13,156 bases of DNA. Origin: PWND01 sp964601515 (GTDB taxonomy: Bacteria; Bacteroidota; Bacteroidia; Bacteroidales; UBA7960). The position numbers and the translations under genes were made by a program. Of this stretch, positions 6,660 through 13,156 are shown piece by piece. Below the pieces are notes generated by a model, which had not been told where the DNA came from, did no database searches, and saw nothing but the letters and a program-made list of their open reading frames with translations. Where the stretch lies: contig CAZRNU010000085.1 in the NCBI GenBank assembly GCA_964601515.1, positions 1 through 13,156 of the forward strand, read 5' to 3'. Positions within the stretch are counted from its first letter, which is position 1. The number at the start of each line of letters is the position of its first letter.

Positions 6660-9320
6660 TTAACGACTTAAAAAAGACTTGATAGTTTCGATTTCTGATT
6701 TCAACCTTTCTATTTCCTGATTTTGGTTTTCAATCATTTGCTGCTGTTCTTTAATTGCCTCAACAAGTACGGCAGACATTTCTGCATAATTTACACCCAT
6801 AAACCCGTCAGTAGGATTAGTAAAGACCAATTCCGGCAAAATTTCTTTGATTTCCTGAGCAACAAATCCTATTCTGCTTCCCAGCTCAGGCTCTTCTTTC
6901 CAAGTAAAAGAAACTCCCCTAAGCTTCATTATTTTTTCAAGGCCATTGTTAAGTGTAGAAATATTATCTTTCAATCTAGCATCTGAAGTTGCTGTAGTAA
7001 AAATCCCTGTTGATGTGATGTTGAGAGGGCTACTATATGTTCCTGAACCAACAGACCTAACCCTTGCATTTCCGAGAACATCAAGAGTTTCTGTTGGAGC
7101 AGTAGTGCCAATCCCAACATTTCCACCAACTAATATAGCAGCATAATTTGTAGTTCCTCCCGATACAAAAACATACAAACCTCTGTTAATATTTCCTGTA
7201 CCTGTCCAGTTGCCTGTAGACATAACAGCCAATCCGGTTTTTGTGCGAAAACTAGTTGTAGAGGTTGCGACGTTAGTAAACTCCATTCCGGTATAATTTA
7301 CAGTTTTATCTCCTGTAGCGTTTACTTGCAGCACAGAAGTAGGATTAGGTACATTCCCAATTCCGATATTGCCATTTTTTAGAACAGTAAGAGCATTTGA
7401 CTGGGAAGAGTATGAAGCGCCATTTCCGATAACAAACAAATGGTCACTATTATTCCATGTAGTAGTAGAGCCAGGAGTATACACAACATTATACCTCCCA
7501 AAAACAGTTTCATAAGCTGAATTAGCATAAGTTGATCTGTTAAAAGCGGCTGAATGATTTCCGTATGTATTTACCCAATAACCCAAAGCGAGCGAGTGAG
7601 GTGCATATGCAACAGTTTGCACACCAAAAGCTAATGAACTTTCGCCCCTAGATTCAACCTCAGCACCAATTGCCACAGAATATAATCCTTGAGATATTGA
7701 TCTAGTTCCCATAACAACAGAACCGTTTCCACTAGCCAAATTATCATCTCCAAAAGCAGAGGAATATTGACCGCTTGCAGTATTTCCACCACCTACGGCA
7801 AAACTATTATAGTTTGTTGCTTTATTATTATTACCAAGAGCTACAGAATATGAGCCACTGGCAATAGCTTCTTTCCCCATAGCCACAGCATACATTCCAG
7901 ATGCTTTTGATTCTCTCCCGGCCGCTGTAGAACCATAACCAGAGGCTAAAGTTTTGTAACCTAAAGCTACAGAATAATCTCCCCTGGCAGTATCTGCTAA
8001 TCCGATAGCAACAGCTCCCATACCTTCAGCTCTTGACCCCTGCCCGATTGCAAAAGAATAGTTTCCGATAGCGTGGGCTACACCAGTGTTCTGGTTTAAA
8101 GAATCGACCCCAGAGCTTCCAAAGGCGAAACTTCTGAAACCTTGAGCCAATGCACCTTTTCCAAATGCATAAGCATCTTCATTTAGAGCCTGGGCATATT
8201 CTCCAACCGCAAAAGAATTAAGGGCACTCGCTTTAGCTTCTTTACCTATTGCAGTTGAGTTTTCACCCAAAGCTTCGGGTTTGTATCCCATTGCCTGAGA
8301 TCGATTTCCCTTAGCCATAGCCTCATAACCAATTGCCATAGAATTTAAACCCACATCATTAACATCTGCAATTTTGACCTGACCTGCCAAGAATGCATTT
8401 TTTAAAGGATACCAAAGCACTCTGGCTTCGCTGGGGTTAATCAGATATGCATTACCGGTTTCAATATTAAAGAAATTGTCGGAATAACCTTTTTGAGTAG
8501 TAAAACCGCCAACGGCAAACCCACCTCTACCGGTTTTTGTTACTTTATCATTAATATAAATCCTAGTGCTATCGGGAGTTACTCTAAACAATTCCTGCAT
8601 TCCTTTTTGAGTTGTAAAACCGCCTACAGCAAAACCACCACGGCCGGTCTTAGTATCATCATTTTCTATATATATACGCACAGAGTCGGGAGTTACTTTT
8701 AGATAGTCTATTCCTGCTTTTTCATCCTTTTGAGTTGTAAAACCACCTACGGCAAAACCGCCACGACCGGTTTTATCTACGCTATCATCAACATAAATCC
8801 TTACTCCTGTTTGGTACACACCGAGTACTATCATACCATCTTTATTCCTAACCTCAAAAATCGGATCATTGTCAGAGGCTACTGATTTCGATGTTACTTG
8901 AACATAATCGTTATCCTTAAGCAACATGTATGGAAGAGCATCTATAGAAGTTTGAGTATTCCAGTAAGCGACTTTTCCAACATCTCCGGAAGATATCTCA
9001 TTATCAGATGAGATAACAGACACCCATTGAGTTATTGAGGCATTGTAATAGTAGAATGCATTTTCTGTATTGTCGAAAACAAGCAATCCATTTGCCGGGC
9101 CGGGTATAGCTAACCGTTGAGATGTTGTTAAAGATGGTATTAATACACCTTTATTTGTTGCTCTAACATCCAAAACTGAAGATGAGTGCGGAGTAACAGC
9201 ACCAACCTCTTCAGTAACAACAACTCCCTGAGAAAAGGCAATTGTGTTTATTGATAAAAACAATATTGTATATATTAATACTGTTTTTAAATTTAAGCTT
9301 TTTTCTACAGATGCTTTCAT
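6660..9320 (-). CDS. Exported trimeric fibre-like protein: YadA-type head repeats and C-terminal S74 chaperone (gene 3)
   Basis: This is an 886-residue protein from ATG 9320. An in-frame ATG at 9362 is rejected because it lies within the inverted repeat of the upstream terminator and would place 14 polar residues before the signal peptide. Modules: signal peptide 1-31 (MKASVEKSLN... ending IAFSQ); N-terminal cap 32-103 with no collagen-like stretch after it; three KTGRGGFAVGG units, cores at 183-198, 224-239 and 262-277; about 20 regular YadA-like 14-residue repeats (SVALGxxxxASGxY) at roughly 326-617, closing with ETVFGRYN and LFVIGNGA; an NIGIG linker; one GTW/GNW...NRGLYVFVSGGTTNYAA unit shared with gene 4; S74 from Ser779 with Lys784 (S-D-A-R-L-K); then a coiled coil (EAIKEQQQMIENQNQEIERL). 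The released chaperone would be 108 residues. It has the most regular head of the two YadA-type members. Function beyond an exported fibre is inferred. Confidence 0.94.
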   Translation of the reverse strand: MKASVEKSLNLKTVLIYTILFLSINTIAFSQGVVVTEEVGAVTPHSSSVLDVRATNKGVLIPSLTTSQRLAIPGPANGLLVFDNTENAFYYYNASITQWVSVISSDNEISSGDVGKVAYWNTQTSIDALPYMLLKDNDYVQVTSKSVASDNDPIFEVRNKDGMIVLGVYQTGVRIYVDDSVDKTGRGGFAVGGFTTQKDEKAGIDYLKVTPDSVRIYIENDDTKTGRGGFAVGGFTTQKGMQELFRVTPDSTRIYINDKVTKTGRGGFAVGGFTTQKGYSDNFFNIETGNAYLINPSEARVLWYPLKNAFLAGQVKIADVNDVGLNSMAIGYEAMAKGNRSQAMGYKPEALGENSTAIGKEAKASALNSFAVGEYAQALNEDAYAFGKGALAQGFRSFAFGSSGVDSLNQNTGVAHAIGNYSFAIGQGSRAEGMGAVAIGLADTARGDYSVALGYKTLASGYGSTAAGRESKASGMYAVAMGKEAIASGSYSVALGNNNKATNYNSFAVGGGNTASGQYSSAFGDDNLASGNGSVVMGTRSISQGLYSVAIGAEVESRGESSLAFGVQTVAYAPHSLALGYWVNTYGNHSAAFNRSTYANSAYETVFGRYNVVYTPGSTTTWNNSDHLFVIGNGASYSSQSNALTVLKNGNIGIGNVPNPTSVLQVNATGDKTVNYTGMEFTNVATSTTSFRTKTGLAVMSTGNWTGTGNINRGLYVFVSGGTTNYAAILVGGNVGIGTTAPTETLDVLGNARVRSVGSGTYSSPLNITSTGIFTTATSDARLKDNISTLNNGLEKIMKLRGVSFTWKEEPELGSRIGFVAQEIKEILPELVFTNPTDGFMGVNYAEMSAVLVEAIKEQQQMIENQNQEIERLKSEIETIKSFLSR
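7470..8346 (-). repeat. Coding array of about 20 YadA-head-like 14-residue repeats (gene 3)
   Basis: Very regular 14-residue units, for example SVALGYKTLASGYG, STAAGRESKASGMY and AVAMGKEAIASGSY, run with one long insertion (GVDSLNQNTGVAHA). The array ends ETVFGRYNVVYTPG before the LFVIGNGA segment, a closing motif also present in altered form in gene 1. Confidence 0.88.
8490..8774 (-). repeat. Three KTGRGGFAVGG units in gene 3
   Basis: Cores at 8727-8774, 8604-8651 and 8490-8537 are joined by YLKVTPDSVRIYI and LFRVTPDSTRIYI linkers. This is one unit more than in genes 1 and 2. Confidence 0.9.
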
Positions 9321-9360
9321 AATTATATGTTTTTTGTTTTTTAAAAGATGATTTTCCAGC

Positions 9361-9395
9361 AATTAAAAAACCGATAATATATCGGTTTTTTAATT
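9361..9395 (-). terminator. Rho-independent terminator after gene 4 (symmetrical)
   Basis: A perfect 15-bp inverted repeat (AATTAAAAAACCGAT, loop of 5, then its exact complement) sits 51 bases past the stop of gene 4. The CCGAT core is flanked by an A tract on one side and a T tract on the other, so it could act on either strand; here only minus-strand genes exist. It separates gene 4 from gene 3 and implies that gene 3 has its own promoter or depends on read-through. Confidence 0.85.
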
Positions 9396-9445
9396 AACAA
9401 GCTAACAACGCCATTGTTTAAACACTAATTTAATTTTCAAGGTTT

Positions 9446-12400
9446 TTATTTATTAATAAGTTTTTCAAGTTGTTGGATTTTTGTCTCCATAATTTCTATT
9501 TGGTTTTGTTGTTCTTTAATAGCTTCAATCAATACAGGCACTATAGCACTGTAATTAACATATTTTACACCTTCGCCATCTGTCAAAACTGCTTCAGGCA
9601 ATAGCTTCTCCAAATCCTGAGCAATTACACCGACTTGAAGACCTTCAGGTAATTGATTTATCTCTACTTTATCTTCATTTTCATTGCCCAATGCTATCAT
9701 CTTGGGTATGTATTCATATGTAACGCCTTGCATACTTAGAATTTTATTTAATGCACCTTTCATTGGAACTATATTCTTTTTAAGATTTAAGTCTGACGGT
9801 TGATAACTTCCAGTGGTATACACACTCCCTGAAAAATAACCAGCCCAATTTGTGGTACCTCCAAAAGCATAAGCATACAAACCATAATTAGTAGTTGCTC
9901 CATAAGCATATGCAGACACCCCATGATTAGTAACTGCGTCAGTATTATAAACATAACCTCTAACTCCATGATTAGTTGAACTTCCATTTGCTCTTCCGTA
10001 TATTCCATATGCTGTAGCAGCATCAGTATATCCATATATTGAGTATAATGCTGATGATTCAACATGTAAAGGATATGAAGGGGATAGTGTGCCAACACCT
10101 ACTCGACCTCCTGAAAAAATTGCAGCATAGTTTGTTGTACCTCCCGCAACTTCAACATATAAGCCTCTATTCACTGCACTCGAACCATTCCAAGTTCCAT
10201 TAGACGCTACTGTCAAAGCTGTTTTTGTTATACTAGCTGTACTAGACGTTGATTGATTAATTACTATAGCACCTTCGTGTGTTGTAGTTTTGGCCCCACT
10301 TTCTCTGACATGCAATCTGGAATCAGGCAATATCGTACCAATACCAACATTGCCACCTTCAAAAAGTGCGGCAAAATTTCTTGTTCCACCACTAACATTT
10401 ATGTACAATCCTCGAGTTACAGAATTAGTACCATTCCATGTACCAGTTACTTCAATATGTATTCCGGTTTTTCTAAGGCTAGCAGTTGAAGATGTAGAGT
10501 AATTATACAATTGCATTCCCATAATATCGGTAGTTTTTGCACCTGATTCTATAATATGCATTTTTGAAGTTGGATTTGTAGATCCGATTCCTACATTACC
10601 AGTATTTCTATAAATATTTCCACTTGATTCTGTCCATTTTGAGAATCCTGGCAAGTCTGACAAATTCTGCCATGTACCAGTTCCATTCGCATTAGACGTA
10701 AGGACTTTATTTGCACCGGGTCCACCACCTCGAATTCTAATATCACCATTTATATCAAAAGTTGATGTAGGAGATGTAACATTAACGCCAACCCTTACAT
10801 TATCAAACTCGCCATAAATAAGAGGAACTCCGGTAGCATTAGCAATATACAACTTATTTGAAACTGCCCCTGTGCCACTTCCTGCTTCATTCCCAATCAT
10901 TACATTATAATTACCTCTATTATTAGTGCCGGCGAGATTACCTATAAAAACATTGTTTGTTGTGGAGGTTAGAATATTTGACAAACCTGCTCTATGTCCT
11001 ATCATTGTATTGCTATGACTATCCTGATGCTTTCCACCTGCCCAATATCCAAGATATGTATTTTGACTACCGGTATTCTCCATTCCTGCAAATTGACCGA
11101 AGAAAGAATTATGTTCCCCACTCACATTCTCCTGCCCGGCGAAGAAACCCACAAAAGCATTTCTACTACCTGTTGTTGTTTTCTCTCCGGCATAGTCGCC
11201 AACAAATACATTTTGTCCGGCTTGGCTTACTTTCCCTGAGTAGTTTCCAATAGATATGCCCTGACTTGAAGTTGCATTAATACCTGCTTGGTGACCTATA
11301 TAAATATTCTGCGAACCGAAAGTATTGCTTTTGCCTGCCAAGTGTCCGATAAAAACATTACTATACCCTGAGGTATTAGAAGCACCGACACTATCTCCTA
11401 ACATTACATTGCTATATCCGGTAGTATTTTTACCACCACTTCTAAATCCTAAAAAAACATTATTTTGACCGGTAGTATTTTCATAACCTGAATTTGTTCC
11501 AATAAAAACATTATTACTTGCTGTTGTGTTTTTATAACCGGCATTAGCACCCATAAAAACATTACCTGACCCTGAAGTGTTGAAAACAGCAACTAAATCT
11601 CCAATAAATACATTTTGCTGAGCATTTGTAAGTCTTCCTCCTACATCACTACCAATCATAACATTCATTGCACCAGTAAAAGTATTACTGGCAGCGGTAT
11701 TATTTCCAATTAGCACATTCCAGTTACCAAAGTTGCCCAGAGAAGCAACATTATTCCCAATCAAAACATTAGCTGCGCCACTAACATTTTCCCTGGCAGC
11801 ATCATATCCTATTGCGACATTGGAGTTAGCGGTAGTATTTTTTAGACCAGCTCTGTATCCAAGAAAAACATTTGAGTTTCCATCGGTATTTTCAAATCCG
11901 GCCTGTGTTCCCAGAAAGATGTTACTATTTCCTGTCTTAATGCTATTACCTGCACGTTCGCCAATAACTACGTTATAATCACCTGTTATACCACCGCTAT
12001 TATAACCTTCTCCGGCTTTATGTCCGATAAAAATATTATCGATTGCATCTTTAAGATTTAACCCTGCATCTACACCCATTATAACATTTCTTTCTGAAGT
12101 ACCGGCATAAGAGCTATTACTCATACCTGCCGAATTGCCAAGAAAAATATTATTATCACCGGCATTATGCTCTCTCCCGGCATTAAAACCGATAAAAACA
12201 TTTTGACTTCCAGCTGAAGAATTTTGTCCGGCTTGGCTTCCTAGAAATGTATTTCTTTGACCGGCGGGTAGGTTTTGCCCTGTACTTTCGCCAATGAAAG
12301 TATTACTTGACCCGGTGTTGGCATTTCCTGCGTATGTGCCGAGGAAAGTATTATAATTACCAGACACGTTACTTAATCCGGCTTCATTACCGATAAAAAC

Positions 12401-13156
12401 ATTTTGCACTCCCGACTCAATAAGCATACCCGTTCTATATCCCATAAAAACATTTAATTGTCCGGTCGTACTATTTTTCCCACTTTCAGTACCTATATAT
12501 ATGTTATTTAGTCCCATTGAGCCACCGGATCCACTCCACTGACCCATTCCGGCTTCTTTACCAATATAAATATTATTAACCGCAGTATTAGGTACAGCAC
12601 CACCGGTATGGTTAAAACCGGCTTTTAATCCAATAAAAATATTGTCGGAGTTGTTTTGATTTCTGAATCCTGTACCGGAACCAATTAAAATATTATTACC
12701 GGCAGTAATATTGTTATATCCGGCCTGATACCCCAACAACACATTATCAGAGCCAAGTGTATTTGAAATTCCGGATTCAAAACCAAGGAAAACATTTCTG
12801 GAACCAAGATTAACATCTCCTATATCTCCAAGGTTATTCAAACCACTTTTGTTTCCAATAAACACATTTGAATGACCATGAATATTTTCTTTACCGGCAG
12901 TATAGCCAAAGAAGGTATTATATAAACCAACAGGTGCAATACCTGGAACAGTTTTCAGACCTGACTCATGGCCAATGAAGTAGTTTTCAGGAGTCATAAA
13001 CATAAAATTAGTTGCCTCAGCTTTATCTATTGTAAAGCCACCAACAGCAAAACCACCACGACCTGTTTTAGCCTGAGGTTCTCTAAGATAAATTCTTGCA
13101 CTGTCTGGAGTTATTCTGAGAAACTCCTGTCCGGTTGATTTTTGTGTTGTAAAACC
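9446..13156 (-). CDS. Exported fibre-like protein, 5' end outside window: about 40 NVFIG repeats and C-terminal S74 chaperone (gene 4)
   Basis: The frame is open to the right edge, giving 1236 visible residues. An internal ATG at 13003 is not the true start, because the 51 codons above it encode the same ITPDSARIY...KTGRGGFAVGG module found in its paralogs. Signal peptide and N-terminal cap are presumably beyond the edge. Visible order: end of one KTGRGG unit and one further unit ending FTIDK; about 40 repeats of NVFIGxxAG, mostly 16-18 residues, over more than 2 kb; cap NKLYIANATGVPLIYGEF; two copies of an approximately 82-residue NVGIGT/ESGAKTT/GTWNG/RGLYV unit; a run of 13-residue TNYGLYAYAFGGT-like repeats; S74 from the Ser at 9796-9794 with Lys at 9781-9779 (S-D-L-N-L-K); then a coiled coil ending QQLEKLINK. 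The S74 piece is 116 residues. This is the longest beta-roll array in the window. Confidence 0.93.
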   Translation of the reverse strand, partial: GFTTQKSTGQEFLRITPDSARIYLREPQAKTGRGGFAVGGFTIDKAEATNFMFMTPENYFIGHESGLKTVPGIAPVGLYNTFFGYTAGKENIHGHSNVFIGNKSGLNNLGDIGDVNLGSRNVFLGFESGISNTLGSDNVLLGYQAGYNNITAGNNILIGSGTGFRNQNNSDNIFIGLKAGFNHTGGAVPNTAVNNIYIGKEAGMGQWSGSGGSMGLNNIYIGTESGKNSTTGQLNVFMGYRTGMLIESGVQNVFIGNEAGLSNVSGNYNTFLGTYAGNANTGSSNTFIGESTGQNLPAGQRNTFLGSQAGQNSSAGSQNVFIGFNAGREHNAGDNNIFLGNSAGMSNSSYAGTSERNVIMGVDAGLNLKDAIDNIFIGHKAGEGYNSGGITGDYNVVIGERAGNSIKTGNSNIFLGTQAGFENTDGNSNVFLGYRAGLKNTTANSNVAIGYDAARENVSGAANVLIGNNVASLGNFGNWNVLIGNNTAASNTFTGAMNVMIGSDVGGRLTNAQQNVFIGDLVAVFNTSGSGNVFMGANAGYKNTTASNNVFIGTNSGYENTTGQNNVFLGFRSGGKNTTGYSNVMLGDSVGASNTSGYSNVFIGHLAGKSNTFGSQNIYIGHQAGINATSSQGISIGNYSGKVSQAGQNVFVGDYAGEKTTTGSRNAFVGFFAGQENVSGEHNSFFGQFAGMENTGSQNTYLGYWAGGKHQDSHSNTMIGHRAGLSNILTSTTNNVFIGNLAGTNNRGNYNVMIGNEAGSGTGAVSNKLYIANATGVPLIYGEFDNVRVGVNVTSPTSTFDINGDIRIRGGGPGANKVLTSNANGTGTWQNLSDLPGFSKWTESSGNIYRNTGNVGIGSTNPTSKMHIIESGAKTTDIMGMQLYNYSTSSTASLRKTGIHIEVTGTWNGTNSVTRGLYINVSGGTRNFAALFEGGNVGIGTILPDSRLHVRESGAKTTTHEGAIVINQSTSSTASITKTALTVASNGTWNGSSAVNRGLYVEVAGGTTNYAAIFSGGRVGVGTLSPSYPLHVESSALYSIYGYTDAATAYGIYGRANGSSTNHGVRGYVYNTDAVTNHGVSAYAYGATTNYGLYAYAFGGTTNWAGYFSGSVYTTGSYQPSDLNLKKNIVPMKGALNKILSMQGVTYEYIPKMIALGNENEDKVEINQLPEGLQVGVIAQDLEKLLPEAVLTDGEGVKYVNYSAIVPVLIEAIKEQQNQIEIMETKIQQLEKLINK
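9826..10047 (-). repeat. 13-residue TNxGxxAYAxGxT repeats in gene 4
   Basis: Successive units read TNHGVSAYAYGAT, TNYGLYAYAFGGT and TNWAGYFSG, preceded by looser versions with GIYG and GVRGYVY. This aromatic-rich run links the duplicated units to the S74 domain. Confidence 0.75.
10052..10550 (-). repeat. Tandem duplication of an approximately 82-residue unit in gene 4
   Basis: Two successive units (10304-10550 and 10052-10303) share ESGAKTT, STSSTAS..KT, GTWNG, RGLYVxVxGGTxNxAA and a closing VGxGT..P...LHV. Gene 3 holds one diverged copy (about 7090-7320). The repeat is clear in protein but diverged in codons. Confidence 0.82.
10876..12997 (-). repeat. Coding array of about 40 NVFIGxxAG repeats (gene 4)
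   Basis: I count about 40 units, most 16-18 residues (about 51 bp), for example NVFIGTNSGYENTTGQN and NVFLGFRSGGKNTTGYS. Asn-Val at the start, Ile/Leu-Gly at positions 4-5 and Ala/Ser-Gly at 8-9 are conserved; the rest varies. Longer turns occur near AVPNTAV and SGSGGSMG. Codons differ between units, so the array is not a recent simple expansion. Confidence 0.88.
13022..13156 (-). repeat. KTGRGGFAVGG units in gene 4 (one whole, one cut by the window edge)
   Basis: A full core at 13022-13069 ends FTIDK instead of FTTQK. Upstream of it is FLRITPDSARIYL, and the last 18 bases of the window encode GFTTQK, the tail of another unit. Confidence 0.88.

Noticed and set aside
9321..9362. Upstream ATG at 9362 as the start of gene 3
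   Set aside because: It overlaps the terminator inverted repeat by two bases and puts 14 polar residues ahead of a complete signal peptide. ATG 9320 gives a normal signal peptide like those of genes 1 and 2.
153..9796. Type IX secretion sorting domain at the fibre C-termini
   Set aside because: All four end in S74 plus a predicted coiled coil (for example EQIKKMLGN and QQLEKLINK), not in the beta-rich sorting domain ending with a basic patch.
9787..10098. 103-codon minus-strand frame overlapping gene 4
   Set aside because: It runs in another frame through the 13-residue repeat region. Its Met- and Leu-rich composition is a by-product of that repetitive DNA.
10876..12997. CRISPR-like array with a period of about 51 bases
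   Set aside because: The repeat is in-frame protein sequence (NVFIGxxAG) with variable codons. There are no conserved direct DNA repeats with unique spacers, and no cas genes are seen.
153..13156. Prophage or extracellular contractile injection tail-fibre locus
   Set aside because: The S74 domains are phage-type, but three proteins have clear Sec signal peptides and no capsid, baseplate, sheath, lysis or integrase gene is present. Phage and injection-system fibres assemble in the cytoplasm.

Overview
The window is AT-rich and holds five genes, all on the minus strand, so transcription runs from high to low coordinates. Four are very large paralogous fibre-like proteins. The fifth is the first 45 codons of a small exported protein at the left edge. 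The N-terminal phrase pattern (an FSQ|GVVVTEE-type signal-peptide end, then LDVR..TKGxLIPRMT..QR..I..P.NGLLVYD.TENxFYYYN), the GNVGIGTxxPxxxLxVxG linkers, the A-rich start regions without Shine-Dalgarno sequences and one TAnnTTTG-like promoter element all suggest a member of the Bacteroidota. Nothing fixes the genus.

Layout in transcription order: gene 4 (9446-13156, 5' end outside the window), a terminator (9361-9395), gene 3 (6660-9320), a terminator (6607-6637), gene 2 (3297-6449), a terminator (3242-3283), gene 1 (153-3116), and then after only 16 bp the partial exported protein (1-136). No non-coding stretch exceeds 300 bases. The longest, 6450-6659, holds the gene 3 terminator and a 10-bp inverted repeat upstream of gene 2.

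Each fibre protein is a chain of modules: Sec signal peptide, Bacteroidota-type N-terminal cap, a short collagen-like Gly-X-Y stretch (genes 1 and 2 only), two or three copies of a roughly 35-40-residue unit centred on KTGRGGFAVGGFTTQK, a long beta-roll-like repeat array, NVGIGT-type linkers, and a C-terminal peptidase S74 intramolecular chaperone followed by a predicted coiled coil. The arrays alternate. Genes 1 and 3 carry YadA-head-like 14-residue repeats (SxAIG type, about 17 and 20 units). Genes 2 and 4 carry 16-18-residue NVFIGxxAG repeats (about 17 and 40 units). The Ser-Lys pair of S74 (Ser, then Lys five residues later) is present in all four.

The simplest reading is a locus for exported, trimeric, self-processing surface fibres built by domain shuffling. 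The phage-type chaperone would fold the trimer and be cleaved off. No outer-membrane anchor, lipobox or type IX sorting domain is visible in the four fibre proteins, so how they are held at the cell surface is open. Function (adhesion, matrix, host or particle binding) is inferred only.
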